64,000 nucleotides of DNA from Isoetes taiwanensis (taxonomy: Eukaryota > Streptophyta > Lycopodiopsida > Isoetales > Isoetaceae). The translations under genes and the position numbers were made by a program. Shown here piece after piece: positions 10,901 to 23,901 of this stretch. Every line of letters starts with the position of its first letter. Within the stretch, counting starts at the first letter, position 1. The DNA lies in contig JAJEKV010000023.1 in the NCBI GenBank assembly GCA_021234155.1, forward strand, positions 8,624,610 through 8,688,609. The letters run 5' to 3'. The notes below the pieces were generated by a model, which saw nothing but the letters and a program-made list of their open reading frames with translations, had not been told where the DNA came from and made no database searches.

Positions 10901-11549
10901 AATTGAAAGAGGCTATCCGTTATGCCTGTACTGAGGAGAAAGGGTCTATGGCTATTTCAAGGGCATTCGAGACTGCTTATAAAACAAATTTAGAAGCTAT
11001 ATGGAATAGGCATATGCCATACCTTCAATGAAAAGGTTTTAACTAACATTTTGGAGTTCATGAATAACTATGAGTTTGTATAGGCACTTACGTTGTGAAG
11101 GTCTACGCTTATGCAGGCAAGAAGTAGATTCCTTTATTGCATGGAATGATTTCTTTACTTCAGAAGATGAATAAAAAGTGCTTATGGATTCTTTCAACGA
11201 GCTTCTTGAGGGCATATGCACTTCCTAGCTCATCATCGAGGACGCTGGGACACAATCATTTGTCAGACATCCTGATATCTTGCATTACAATTTCTACACA
11301 GTGATAATTTCTACAGAATGACCACAACACTGTGAATGAAAACTCTGTCAAATAGAAATATCGGAATCAAGAAAATGAACTTTGTGTTCCCATGTTTGGG
11401 GCCCAAGACTATCTCCTATGCTACAAAATACATCAGCGCCATGTTTAATACATCTGCACTAGATATTTATTATCATATACATACTATGATGAATATACAA
11501 AACTTATTTGCTGCAATAGAATGTAAACATTCATCATCTTACATTGTAA

Positions 11550-12036
11550 TTAGGCAACTTCCCACAATTTCCCACAATTGTTACTAGTAACGTTGTCCAA
11601 GGACTCGATACACAATTGAGTTACTACTAAGAGCTTTTCCATAGATACCAAAGGACTGGTTTTGGAATGTGAAAGTATCGACCTCAAAATCATCAACCAT
11701 TAGAATCTTTCACTTTAACACCAGCGCTCTCAAAAGACTAAGGCCAGAGTGAAAAATCTTGAAGCATGTGATGCAGCATAAGAAATAGAAAAATAGAACA
11801 AAAGAGCATAAAATATAAGAGATCAATTGCCCATATCTTTTTTGTGAAGAATTTTTAACTGATGATGCTGGTGCTACATGAAATGAAAGACAATGGCTAT
11901 TTACCTCAATCTTCTCGTTCGCCGTAGTCGGCATAACAATATGATCTTCTTTGGTTGATCTTTGCGCAGCAGATGAAGCAAACAACATCATCAAGAGCAT
12001 CATTATGCTACTACCAGATAATGTTAACAATGCCAT
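11550..12036 (-). pseudogene. PLAT copy B, exon 2 scrambled
   Basis: Exon 1 (ATG at 12036) is intact with its signal peptide, but exon 2 is reduced to about 200 bp. The C-terminal end survives with an inserted short duplication (TCCCACAATT twice near 11560). The middle is a mixture of fragments out of order, with the piece containing GGTTTTGGAATGTGAAAG joined to the one containing ATTAGAATCTTTCAC. No PLAT fold could be made. Confidence 0.8.
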
Positions 12037-13291
12037 GTTTCTCCCAAGATGATGCAAATCAAGCATTGGTTGCATCTATATATCTTGTTTCCAATGCATT
12101 ATGGACGTGGCATGCATGCATAGTAGACTTTTCGCATGCATGCATGCATGGTTTCGTAACCTTCCATATTTATCACTTTATCTCGAAGATTCTAGACGAT
12201 CAAATGCCTTTTTTTTTGCAAAAAAACTATTGTCCGTCGGATTTGCAATCTTCCTTCTCTAGTTTGCTCTTTCTCACCAATTTGGGCTTACTCGGGAAGG
12301 AGCTGCCATTTTTTTGTTGCCCAGAGATGTCTTTTTGCATGCACTTACTGAAATATATCGGTGAAGCCAACTTAGAGCATGGTGAGTTTTTGTCGTAGAT
12401 TCCTCAACAAGCTTATATGAGCAACACGAAGATAGCATATCCTTCTTAGTTCTGAGTTTGCCTCCATTTATACATGCTTTGAGGCAACTCAGACTTCTCT
12501 TTGGCTTTAAAACCTGCCACTGGACTTTCAAATACCATGGAAATAGACCATTTGCATTGTTTGAAAAAACAAACTTAGACAAAGCCTTTTTTGTTTAAAA
12601 AGGATACTCATTCTCCATTTTAGACATGAGAGTGCTGGGCACAATTGAAAGAGGCTATCCGTTATGCCTGTACTGAGGAGAAAGGCTCTATGGCTATTTC
12701 AAGGGCATTCGAGACTTCTTATAAAACAAATTTAGAAGCTATATGGAATAGGCATATGCCATACCTTCAATGAGGAGGTTTTAACTAACATTTTGGAGTT
12801 CATGAATAACTATGAGTTTGTATAGGCACTTACGTTGTGAAGGTCTACGCTTATGCAGGCAAGAAGTAGATTCCTTTATTGCATGGAATGATTTCTTTAC
12901 TTCGGAAGATGAATAAAAAGTGCTTATGGATTCTTTCAACGAGCTTCTTGAGGGCATATGCACTTCCTAGCTCATCATCGAGAACGCTGGGACACAATCA
13001 TTTGTCAGACATCCTGATATCTTGCATTACAATTTCTACACAGTGATAATTTCTACAGAACGACCACAACACTGTGAATGAAAACTCTGTCAAATAGAAA
13101 TATCGGAATCAAGAAAATGAACTTTGTGTTCCCATGTTTGGGGCCCAAGACTATCTCCTATGCTACAAAATACATCAGCGCCATGTTTAATACATCTGCA
13201 CTAGATATTTATTATCATATACATACTATGATGAATATACAAAACTTATTTGCTGCAATAGAATGTAAACATTCATCATCTTACATTGTAA

Positions 13292-13998
13292 TTAGGCACA
13301 GCTTCCCACAATTGCTACGTTGTCCAAGTACTGATACACAATTGAGTTACTACTAAGAGCTTTTCCATAGACACCAAAGGACTCTGATACGACAACACCA
13401 TTAGAATCTTTCACTTTAACACCAGCGCTCTCAAAAGACCAAAGCGAGCTTGAGGAGTATCTAACTTTAGCAGTGCAAACGTTTTTGAAACAGGGCTGGT
13501 TTTGGAATGTGAAGGTATCGATATGCAAAGCCTCAAAATCATCAACACCAGGGTTGTCAAGGCTTGGGAAGTCTAGAAAAGAAGACTGCCCATCATACAC
13601 TCGCACACCCACTTCGCCATCAGGGCCTTTATCCCCTGTTGCTATTTTTTATCTCGATTGTGCAATCCCCTTTTCCCTGTGTCTGTTAGGGAGGCCAGAG
13701 TGAAAAATCTTGAAGCATGTGATGCAGCATAAGAAATAGAAAAATAGAACAAAAGAGCATAAAATATAAGAGATCAATTGCCCATATCTTTTTTGTGAAG
13801 AATTTTTACCTGATGATGCTGGTGCTACATGAAATGAAAGACAATGGCTATTTACCTCAATCTTCTGGATTCGTTCGCCGTGTAGTCGGCATAACAATAT
13901 GATCTTCTTTGGTTGATCTTTCTTGGCAGAGATGATGAAACAAACAACATCATCAAGAGCATCATTATGCTACTACCAGATAATGTTAACAATGCCAT
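13292..13998 (-). pseudogene. PLAT copy C, frameshifted
   Basis: Both exons are present with the usual spacing. Exon 1 has small insertions in the stretch after the signal peptide (near 13866-13935), and exon 2 has one extra T in the run near 13645, breaking the frame just after the domain start. The rest of the domain (VRVYDGQSSF to the stop) is intact. Some exon 1 changes fall at CAG triplets (GCGCAGCAG has become TCTTGGCAG), so consensus error is a possible cause. Confidence 0.65.
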
Positions 13999-15343
13999 GT
14001 TTCTCCCAAGATGATGCAAATCAAGCATTGGTTGCATCTATATATCTTGTTTCCAATGCATTATGGACGTGGCATGCATGCATAGTAGACTTTTCGCATG
14101 CATGCATGCATGGTTTCGTAACCTTCCATATTTCACTTTATCTCGAATCATCCATTAGGTTTTCAATGAAGATTCTAGACAATCAAATGCCTTTTTTTTT
14201 GCAAAAAAACTATTGTCCGTCGGATTTGCAATCTTCCTTCTCTAGTTTGCTCTTTCTCACCAATTTGGGCTTACTCGGGAAGGAGCTGCCATTTTTTTGT
14301 TGCCCAGAGATGTCTTTTTGCATGCACTTACTGAAATATATCGGTGAAGCCAACTTAGAGCATGGTGAGTTTTTGTCGTAGATTCCTCAACAAGCTTATA
14401 TGAGCAACACGAAGATAGCATATCCTTCTTAGTTCTGAGTTTGCCTCCATTTATACATGCTTTGAGGCAACTCAGACTTCTCTTTGGCTTTAAAACCTGC
14501 CACTGGACTTTCAAATACCATGGAAATAGACCATTTGCATTGTTTGAAAAAACAAACTTAGACAAAGCTTTTTTTGTTTAAAAAGGATACTCATTCTCCA
14601 TTTTAGACATGAGAGTGCTGGGCACAATTGAAAGAGGCTATCCGTTATGCCTGTACTGAGGAGAAAGGCTCTATGGCTATTTCAAGGGCATTCGAGACTG
14701 CTTATAAAACAAATTTAGAAGCTATATGGAATAGGCATATGCCATACCTTCAATGAGGAGGTTTTAACTAACATTTTGGAGTTCATGAATAACTATGAGT
14801 TTGTATAGGCACTTACGTTGTGAAGGTCTACGCTTATGCAGGCAAGAAGTAGATTCCTTTATTGCATGGAATGATTTCTTTACTTCGGAAGATGAATAAA
14901 AAGTGCTTATGGATTCTTTCAACGAGCTTCTTGAGGGCATATGCACTTCCTAGCTCATCATCGAGAACGCTGGGACACAATCATTTGTCAGACATCCTGA
15001 TATCTTGCATTACAATTTCTACACAGTGATAATTTCTACAGAACGACCACAACACTGTGAATGAAAACTCTGTCAAATAGAAATATCGGAATCAAGAAAA
15101 TGAACTTTGTGTTCCCATGTTTGGGGCCCAAGACTATCTCCTATGCTCTATATTGATTTACAGGAGCAACTCAAAAGTAAAATGTAAAACAACACAAAAT
15201 TATCTCATCTTATGCTACAAAATACATCAGCGCCATGTTTAATACATCTGCACTAGATATTTATTATCATATACATACTATGATGAATATACAAAACTTA
15301 TTTGCTGCAATAGAATGTAAACATTCATCATCTTACATTGTAA

Positions 15344-16037
15344 TTAGGCACAGCTTCCCACAATTGCTACGTTGTCCAAGTACTGATACACAATTGAGTT
15401 ACTACTAAGAGCTTTTCCATAGACACCAAAGGACTCTGATACGACAACACCATTAGAATCTTTCACTTTAACACCAGCGCTCTCAAAAGACCAAGGCGAG
15501 CTTGAGGAGTATCTAACTTTAGAAGCGCAAACGTTTTTGAAACAGGGCTGGTTTTGGAATGTGAAAGTATCGATATGCAAAGCCTCAAAATCATCAACAC
15601 CAGGGTTGTCAAGGCTTGGGAAGTCTAGAAAAGAATACTGCCCATCATACACTCGCACACCGACTTCGCCATCAGTGCCTTTATCCCCTGTTGCTATTTT
15701 TATCTCGATTGTGCAATCCCCTTTTCCCTGTGTCTGTTAGGCAGGCCAGAGTGAAAAATCTTGAAGCATGTGATGCAGCATAAGAAATAGAAAAATAGAA
15801 CAAAAGAGCATAAAATATAAGAGATCAATTGCCCATATCTTTTTTGTGAAGAATTTTACCTGATGATGCTGGTGCTACATGAAATGAAAGACAATGGCTA
15901 TTTATCTCAATCTTCTCGTTCGACATTGTCGGCATAACAATATGATCTTCTTTGGTTGATCTTTGCGCAGCAGATGAAGCAAACAACATCATCAAGAGCA
16001 TCATTATGCTACTACCAGATAATGTTAACAATGCCAT
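15344..16037 (-). CDS. secreted PLAT/ATS3-like protein, copy D
   Basis: Exons 15860-16037 and 15344-15720 give an open frame of about 184 residues with signal peptide and PLAT-like domain. It has private changes: SNEKIEI before the intron region, YDGQYSF and CASKVRYSS in the domain. This copy is informative for splicing. The upstream candidate donor GAG^GTAAAT is mutated to GAG^ATAAAT, so only the CAG^GTAAAA donor at 15859/15860 remains. The C-terminus is of the older SSNSIVYQYL type. Confidence 0.75.
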
Positions 16038-16396
16038 GTTTCTCCCAAGATGATGCAAATCAAGCATTGGTTGCATCTATATATCTTGTTTCCAATGCAT
16101 TATGGACGTGGCATGCATGCATAGTAGACTTTTCACATGCATGCATGCATGGTTTCGTAACCTTCGATATTTATCACTTTATCTCGAATCATCCATTAGG
16201 TTTCCAATGAAGATTCTAGACGATCAAATGCCTTTTTTTTTGCAAAAAAAACTATTGTCCGTCGGATTTGCAATCTTCCTTCTCTAGTTTGCTCTTTCTC
16301 ACCAATTTGGGCTTACTCGGGAAGGAGCTGCCATTTTTTTGTTGCCCAGAGATGTCTTTTTGCATGCACTTACTGAAATATATCGGTGAAGCCAAC

Positions 16397-17031
16397 TTAG
16401 AGCATGGTGAACTGTAGATACCTTTGAGTTTTTGTCGTAGATTCCTCAACAAGCTTATATGAGCAACACGAAGATAGCATATCCTTCTTAGTTCTGAGAT
16501 TGCCTCCATTTATACATGCTTTGAGGCAACTCAGACTTCTCTTTGGCTTTAAAACCTGCCACTGGACTTTCAAATACCATGGAAATAGAGTTTTCATAGA
16601 ACAATCAAGGGAAACCATTTGCATTGTTTTAAACAACAAACTTAGACAAAGCTTTTTTTGTTTAAAAAGGATACTCATTCTCCATTTTAGACATGAGAGT
16701 GCTGGGCTACAATTGAAAGAGGCTATCCGTTATGCCTGTACTGAGGAGAAAAGGTCTATGGCTATTTCAAGGGCATTCGAGACTGCTTATAAAACAAATT
16801 TAGAAGCTATATGGAATAGGCATATGCCATACCTTCAATGAGGAGGTTTTAACTAACATTTTGGAGTTCATGAATAACTATGAGTTTGTATAGGCACTTA
16901 CGTTGTGAAGGTCTACGCTTATGCAGGCAAGAAGTAGATTCCTTTATTGCATGGAATGATTTCTTTACTTCGGATGATGAATAAAAAGTGCTTATGTATT
17001 CTTTCAACGAGCTTCTTGAGGGCATATGCAC
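16397..17031. other. array spacer with conserved short frames, example unit
   Basis: The 1-kb spacer between PLAT genes carries short open frames in most units. On the minus strand there are frames of 93 codons (16397-16678), 85 codons and 60 codons (16849-17031). On the plus strand a coherent frame includes LQLKEAIRYACTEEKRSMAI and AYKTNLEAIWNRHMPYLQ (about 16,690-16,841). Copies are too alike for conservation to prove coding. The plus-strand frame reads most like a real exon; a captured gene fragment is possible. No family recognised. Confidence 0.3.
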
Positions 17032-17428
17032 TTCCTAGCTCATCACCGAGGACGCTGGGACACAATCATTTGTCAGACATCCCAATATCTTGCATTACAA
17101 TTTCTACACAGTGATAATTTCTACAGAACGACCACAACACTGTGAATGAAAACTCTGTCAAATAGAAATATCGGAATCAAGAAAATGAACTTTGTGTTCC
17201 CATGTTTGGGGCCCAAGACTATCTCCTATGCTCTATATTGATTTACAAGAGCAACTCAAAAGTAAAATGTAAAACAACACAAAATTATCTCATCTTATGC
17301 TACAAAATACATCAGCGCCATGTTTAATACATCTGCACTAGATATTTATTATCATATACATACTATGATGAATATACAAAACTTATTTGCTGCAATAGAA
17401 TGTAAACATTCATCATCTTACATTGTAA

Positions 17429-18123
17429 TTAGGCACAGCTTCCCACAATTGCTACGTTGTCCAAGTACGGATACACAATTGAGTTACTAGTAAGAGCTTT
17501 TCCATAGACACCAAAGGACTCTGATACGACAGCACCATTAGAATCTTTCACTTTAACACCAGCGCTCTCAAAAGACCAAGGCGAGCTTGAGGAGTATCTA
17601 ACTTTAGCAGCGCAAACGTTTTTGAAACAGGGCTGGTTTTGGAATGTGAAAGTATCGATATGCAAAGCCTCAAAATCATCAACACCAGGGTTGTCAAGGC
17701 TTGGGAAGTCTAGAAAAGAAGACTGCCCATCATACACTCGCACACCGACTTCGCCATCAGTGCCTTTATCCCCTGTTGCTATTTTTATCTCGATTGTGCA
17801 ATCCCCTTTTCCCTGTGTCTGTTAGGCAGGCCAGAGTGAAAAATCTTGAAGCATGTGATGCAGCATAAGAAATAGAAAAATAGAACAAAAGAGCATAAAA
17901 TATAAGAGATCAATTGCCCATATCTTTTTTGTGAAGAATTTTTACCTGATGATGCTGGTGCTACATGAAATGAAAGACAATGGCTATTTACCTCAATCTT
18001 CTCGTTCGCCGTAGTCGGCATAACAATATGATCTTCTTTGGTTGATCTTTGCGCAGCAGATGAAGCAAACAACATCATCAAGAGCATCATTATGCTACTA
18101 CCAGATAATGTTAACAATGCCAT
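17429..18123 (-). CDS. secreted PLAT/ATS3-like protein, copy E
   Basis: Exons 17946-18123 and 17429-17805 encode about 184 residues: signal peptide 1-25, a linker rich in charged residues and a PLAT-like domain of about 120 residues with DCTIEIK, LDNPGVDDFEA and PCFKNVC. First copy of the TSNSIVYPYLDN subfamily. The frame is intact and the promoter with RY motifs and TATA box is complete. An alternative model, GAG^GT with CACAG^GG (exons 17992-18123 and 17429-17812), also keeps the frame and gives 171 residues. Confidence 0.8.
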
Positions 18124-18162
18124 GTTTCTCCCAAGATGATGCAAATCAAGCATTGGTTGCAT

Positions 18163-18237
18163 CTATATATCTTGTTTCCAATGCATTATGGACGTGGCAT
18201 GCATGCATAGTAGACTTTTCGCATGCATGCATGCATG
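18163..18237 (-). promoter_or_regulatory. RY/ACGT/TATA promoter of PLAT copy E
   Basis: Read on the minus strand, two clusters of overlapping CATGCATG (18221-18237 and 18198-18208) precede an ACGT core (CCACGTCC) and a TATATAG box at 18163-18170, about 43 bases before the ATG at 18123. CATGCA is the RY element bound by B3-domain regulators (ABI3, FUS3, LEC2) and often acts together with ACGT motifs. The same layout recurs before nearly every PLAT copy. Confidence 0.7.
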
Positions 18238-19476
18238 GTTTCGTAACCCTCCATATTTATCACTTTATCTCGAATCATCCATTAGGTTTCCAATGAAGAT
18301 TCTAGACGATCAAATGTCTTTGTTTTTTTGCAAAAAAACTTCTTTCTCACCAATTTGGGCTTACTCGGGAAGGAGCTGCCATTTTTTTGTTGCCCAGAGA
18401 TGTCTTTTTGCATGCACTTACTGAAATATATCGGTGAAGCCAACTTAGAGCATGGTGAACTGTAGATACCTTTGAGTTTTTGTCGTAGATTCCTCAACAA
18501 GCTTATATGAGCAACACGAAGATAGCATATCCTTCTTAGTTCTGAGATTGCCTCCATTTATACATGCTTTGAGGCAACTCAGACTTCTCTTTGGCTTTAA
18601 AACCTGCCACTCGACTTTCAAATACCATGGAAATAGAGTTTTCATAGAACAATCAAGGGAAACCATTTGCATTGTTTGAAACAACAAACTTAGACAAAGC
18701 TTTTTTTGTTTAAAAAGGATAGTCATTCTCCATTTTAGACATGAGAGTGCTGGGCTACAATTGAAAGAGGCTATCCGTTATGCCTGTACTGAGGAGAAAA
18801 GGTCTATGGCTATTTCAAGGGCATTCAAGACTGCTTATAAAACAAATTTAGAAGCTATATGGAATAGGCATATGCCATACCTTCAATGAGGAGGTTTTAA
18901 CTAACATTTTGGAGTTCATGAATAACTATGAGTTTGTATAGGCACTTACGTTGTGAAGGTCTACGCTTATGCAGGCAAGAAGTAGATTCCTTTATTGCAT
19001 GGAATGATTTCTTTACTTCGGATGATGAATAAAAAGTGCTTATGTATTCTTTCAACGAGCTTCTTGAGGGCATATGCACTTCCTAGCTCATCACCGAGGA
19101 CGCTGGGACACAATCATTTGTCAGACATCCCAATATCTTGCATTACAATTTCTACACAGTGATAATTTCTACAGAACGACCACAACACTGTGAATGAAAA
19201 CTCTGTCAAATAGAAATATCGGAATCAAGAAAATGAACTTTGTGTTCCCATGTTTGGGGCCCAAGACTATCTCCTATGCTCTATATTGATTTACAAGAGC
19301 AACTCAAAAGTAAAATGTAAAACAACACAAAATTATCTCATCTTATGCTACAAAATACATCAGCGCCATGTTTAATACATCTGCACTAGATATTTATTAT
19401 TATATACATACTATGATGAATATACAAAACTTATTTGCTACAATAGAATATAAACATTCATCATCTTACATTGTAA

Positions 19477-20171
19477 TTAGGCACAACTTCCCACAATTGC
19501 TACGTTGTCCAAGTACGGATACACAATTGAGTTACTAGTAAGAGCTTTTCCATAGACACCAAAGGACTCTGATACGACAGCACCATTAGAATCTTTCACT
19601 TTAACACCAGCGCTCTCAAAAGACCAAGGCGAGCTTGAGGAGTATCTAACTTTAGCAGCGCAAACATTTTTGAAACAGGGCTGGTTTTGGAATGTGAAAG
19701 TATCGACATGCAAAGCCTCAAAATCATCAACACCAGGGTTGTCAAGGCTTGGAAAGTCTAGAAAAGAAGACTGCCCATCATACACTCGCACACCGACTTT
19801 GCCATCAGTGCCTTTATCCCCTGTTGCTATTTTTATCTCGATTGTGCAATCCCCTTTTCCATGTGTCTGTTAGGCAGGCCAGAGTGAAAAATCTTGAAGC
19901 ATGTGATGCAGCATAAGAAATAGAAAAATAGAACAAAAGAGCATAAAATATAAGAGATCAATTGCCCATATCTTTTTTGTGAAGAATTTTTACCTGATGA
20001 TGCTGGTGCTACATGAAATGAAAGACAATGGCTATTTACCTCAATCTTCTCGTTCGCCGTAGTCGACATAACAATATGATCTTCTTTGGTTGATCTTTGC
20101 GCAACAGATGAAGCAAACAACATCATCAAGAGCATCATTATGCTACTACCAGATAATGTTAACAATGCCAT
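19477..20171 (-). CDS. secreted PLAT/ATS3-like protein, copy F
   Basis: Exons 19994-20171 and 19477-19853 give an intact 184-residue frame with signal peptide and PLAT-like domain. The candidate acceptor CACAG is changed to CACAT here, so the acceptor must be AAAAG^GGGATTGC or AACAG^ACACAT. Together with copy D this favours the CAG^GTAAAA with AAAAG^GGG model. It reads ALHVDTF where E reads ALHIDTF. Confidence 0.8.
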
Positions 20172-21524
20172 GTTTCTCCCAAGATGATGCAAATCAAGCA
20201 TTGGTTGCATCTATATATCTTGTTTCCAATGCATTATGGACGTGGCATGCATGCATAGTAGACTTTTCGCATGCATGCATGCATGGTTTCGTAACCCTCC
20301 ATATTTATCACTTTATCTCGAATCATCCATTAGGTTTCCAATGAAGATTCTAGACGATCAAATGTCTTTGTTTTTTTGCAAAAAAACTTCTTTCTCACCA
20401 ATTTGGGCTTACTCGGGAAGGAGCTGCCATTTTTTTGTTGCCCAGAGATGTCTTTTTGCATGCACTTACTGAAATATATCGGTGAAGCCAACTTAGAGCA
20501 TGGTGAACTGTAGATACCTTTGAGTTTTTGTCGTAGATTCCTCAACAAGCTTATATGAGCAACACGAAGATAGCATATCCTTCTTAGTTCTGAGATTGCC
20601 TCCATTTATACATGCTTTGAGGCAACTCAGACTTCTCTTTGGCTTTAAAACCTGCCACTCGACTTTCAAATACCATGGAAATAGAGTTTTCATAGAACAA
20701 TCAAGGGAAACCATTTGCATTGTTTGAAACAACAAACTTAGACAAAGCTTTTTTTGTTTAAAAAGGATAGTCATTCTCCATTTTAGACATGAGAGTGCTG
20801 GGCTACAATTGAAAGAGGCTATCCGTTATGCCTGTACTGAGGAGAAAAGGTCTATGGCTATTTCAAGGGCATTCAAGACTGCTTATAAAACAAATTTAGA
20901 AGCTATATGGAATAGGCATATGCCATACCTTCAATGAGGAGGTTTTAACTAACATTTTGGAGTTCATGAATAACTATGAGTTTGTATAGGCACTTACGTT
21001 GTGAAGGTCTACGCTTATGCAGGCAAGAAGTAGATTCCTTTATTGCATGGAATGATTTCTTTACTTCGGATGATGAATAAAAAGTGCTTATGTATTCTTT
21101 CAACGAGCTTCTTGAGGGCATATGCACTTCCTAGCTCATCACCGAGGACGCTGGGACACAATCATTTGTCAGACATCCCAATATCTTGCATTACAATTTC
21201 TACACAGTGATAATTTCTACAGAACGACCACAACACTGTGAATGAAAACTCTGTCAAATAGAAATATCGGAATCGAGAAAATGAACTTTGTGTTCCCATG
21301 TTTGGGGCCCAAGACTATCTCCTATGCTCTATATTGATTTACAAGAGCAACTCAAAAGTAAAATGTAAAACAACACAAAATTATCTCATCTTATGCTACA
21401 AAATACATCAGCGCCATGTTTAATACATCTGCACTAGATATTTATTATCATATACATACTATGATGAATATACAAAACTTATTTGCTGCAATAGAATGTA
21501 AACATTCATCATCTTACATTGTAA

Positions 21525-22219
21525 TTAGGCACAACTTCCCACAATTGCTACGTTGTCCAAGTACGGATACACAATTGAGTTACTAGTAAGAGCTTTTCCA
21601 TAGACACCAAAGGACTCTGATACGACAACACCATTAGAATCTTTCACTTTAACACCAGCGCTCTCAAAAGACCAAGGCGAGCTTGAGGAGTATCTAACTT
21701 TAGCAGCGCAAACATTTTTGAAACAGGGCTGGTTTTGGAATGTGAAAGTATCGACATGCAAAGCCTCAAAATCATCAACACCAGGGTTGTCAAGGCTTGG
21801 AAAGTCTAGAAAAGAAGACTGCCCATCATACACTCGCACACCGACTTTGCCATCAGTGCCTTTATCCCCTGTTGCTATTTTTATCTCGATTGTGCAATCC
21901 CCTTTTCCATGTGTCTGTTAGGCAGGCCAGAGTGAAAAATCTTGAAGCATGTGATGCAGCATAAGAAATAGAAAAATAGAACAAAAGAGCATAAAATATA
22001 AGAGATCAATTGCCCATATCTTTTTTGTGAAGAATTTTTACCTGATGATGCTGGTGCTACATGAAATGAAAGACAATGGCTATTTACCTCAATCTTCTCG
22101 TTCGCCGTAGTCGACATAACAATATGATCTTCTTTGGTTGATCTTTGCGCAGCAGATGAAGCAAACAACATCATCAAGAGCATCATTATGCTACTACCAG
22201 ATAATGTTAACAATGCCAT
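21525..22219 (-). CDS. secreted PLAT/ATS3-like protein, copy G
   Basis: Exons 22042-22219 and 21525-21901, intact. It is almost identical to copy F, exactly 2,048 bp away, and shares its ALHVDTF and CACAT changes. It differs in few positions (ASSAAQ versus ASSVAQ, SNGVVVS versus SNGAVVS). The pair is therefore a very recent duplication. Confidence 0.8.
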
Positions 22220-22409
22220 GTTTCTCCCAAGATGATGCAAATCAAGCATTGGTTGCATCTATATATCTTGTTTCCAATGCATTATGGACGTGGCATGCAT
22301 GCATAGTAGACGTTTCGCATGCATGCATGCACGGTTTCGTAACCCTCCATATTTATCACTTTATCTCGAATCATCCATTAGGTTTCCAATGAAGATTCTA
22401 GACGATCAA

Positions 22410-22658
22410 GGGTAAAAGCATGAAAGGGTGTACGTACATTGTACTGAATTGATGTACAAATATGGATACATTTTGGTTATTTTTTATTTGTATAAACATA
22501 CACTTTTCGATTTTATGTACTTTGCATATATATTTAAGCTAAATTTCGGATATGTTTTAGCTATGCATGTACTTTTTGGGTACTTTGGGTGATTTGTGTA
22601 ATATAGCCACATGTACCAAAAGGGATACATTTATAGACACCCTTTCATGCTTTTACCC
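22410..22658. mobile_element. 249-bp MITE, GGGTAAAAGCATG ends, 4-bp target duplication
   Basis: Perfect 22-bp terminal inverted repeats start GGGTAAAAGCATGAAAGG. The flanks are TCAA at 22406-22409 and 22659-22662, while uninterrupted units have a single TCAA. It sits just upstream of the promoter region of copy G. No coding sequence inside. A second member with related ends lies at 25012-25332. Confidence 0.85.
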
Positions 22659-23901
22659 TCAAATGCCTTTTTTTTTTTTGCAAAAAAACTATTGTCCGTC
22701 GGATTTGCAATCTTCCTTCTCTAGTTTGCTCTTTCTCACCAATTTGGGCTTACTCGGGAAGGAGCTGCCATTTTTTTGTTGCCCAGAGATGTCTTTTTGC
22801 ATGCACTTACTGAAATATATCGGTGAAGCCAACTTAGAGCATGGTGAACTGTAGATACCTTTGAGTTTTTGTCGTAGATTCCTCAACAAGCTTATATGAG
22901 CAACACGAAGATAGCATATCCTTCTTAGTTCTGAGATTGCCTCCATTTATACATGCTTTGAGGCAACTCAGACTTCTCTTTGGCTTTAAAACTCTCTTTG
23001 GCTTTAAAACCTGCCACTCGACTTTCAAATACCATGGAAATAGAGTTTTCATAGAACAATCAAGGGAAACCATTTGCATTGTTTGAAACAACAAACTTAG
23101 ACAAAGCTTTTTTTGTTTAAAAAGGATAGTCATTCTCCATTTTAGACATGAGAGTGCTCGTCTACAATTGAAAGAGGCTATCCGTTATGCCTGTACTGAG
23201 GAGAAAAGGTCTATGGCTATTTCAAGGGCATTCGAGGCTATCCGTTTATCTTGAGGAGAAAAGGTCTATGGCTATTTCAAGGGCATTCGAGAAGCTATAT
23301 GGAATAGGCATATGCCATACCTTCAATGAGGAGGTTTTAACTAACATTTTGGAGTTCATGAATAACTATGAGTTTGTATAGGCACTTACGTTGTGAAGGT
23401 CTACGCTTATGCAGGCAAGAAGTAGATTCCTTTATTGCATGGAATGATTTCTTTACTTCGGATGATGAATAAAAAGTGCTTATGTATTCTTTCAACGAGC
23501 TTCTTGAGGGCATATGCACTTCCTAGCTCATCATCGAGGGACATTTGGGACACAATCATTTGTCAGACATCCCAATATCTTGCATTACAATTTCTACACA
23601 GTGATAATTTCTACAGAATGACCACAACACTGTGAATGAAAACTCTGTCAAATAGAAATATCGGAATCAAGAAAATGAACTTTGTGTTCCCATGTTTGGG
23701 GCCCAAGACTATCTCCTATGCTCTATATTGATTTACAAGAGCAACTCAAAAGTAAAATGTAAAACAACACAAAATTATCTCATCTTATGCTACAAACTAC
23801 ATCAGCGCCATGTTTAATACATCTACACTAGATATTTATTGTCATATACATACTATGATGAATATACAAAACTTGTAAACATTCATCATCTTACATTGTA
23901 A

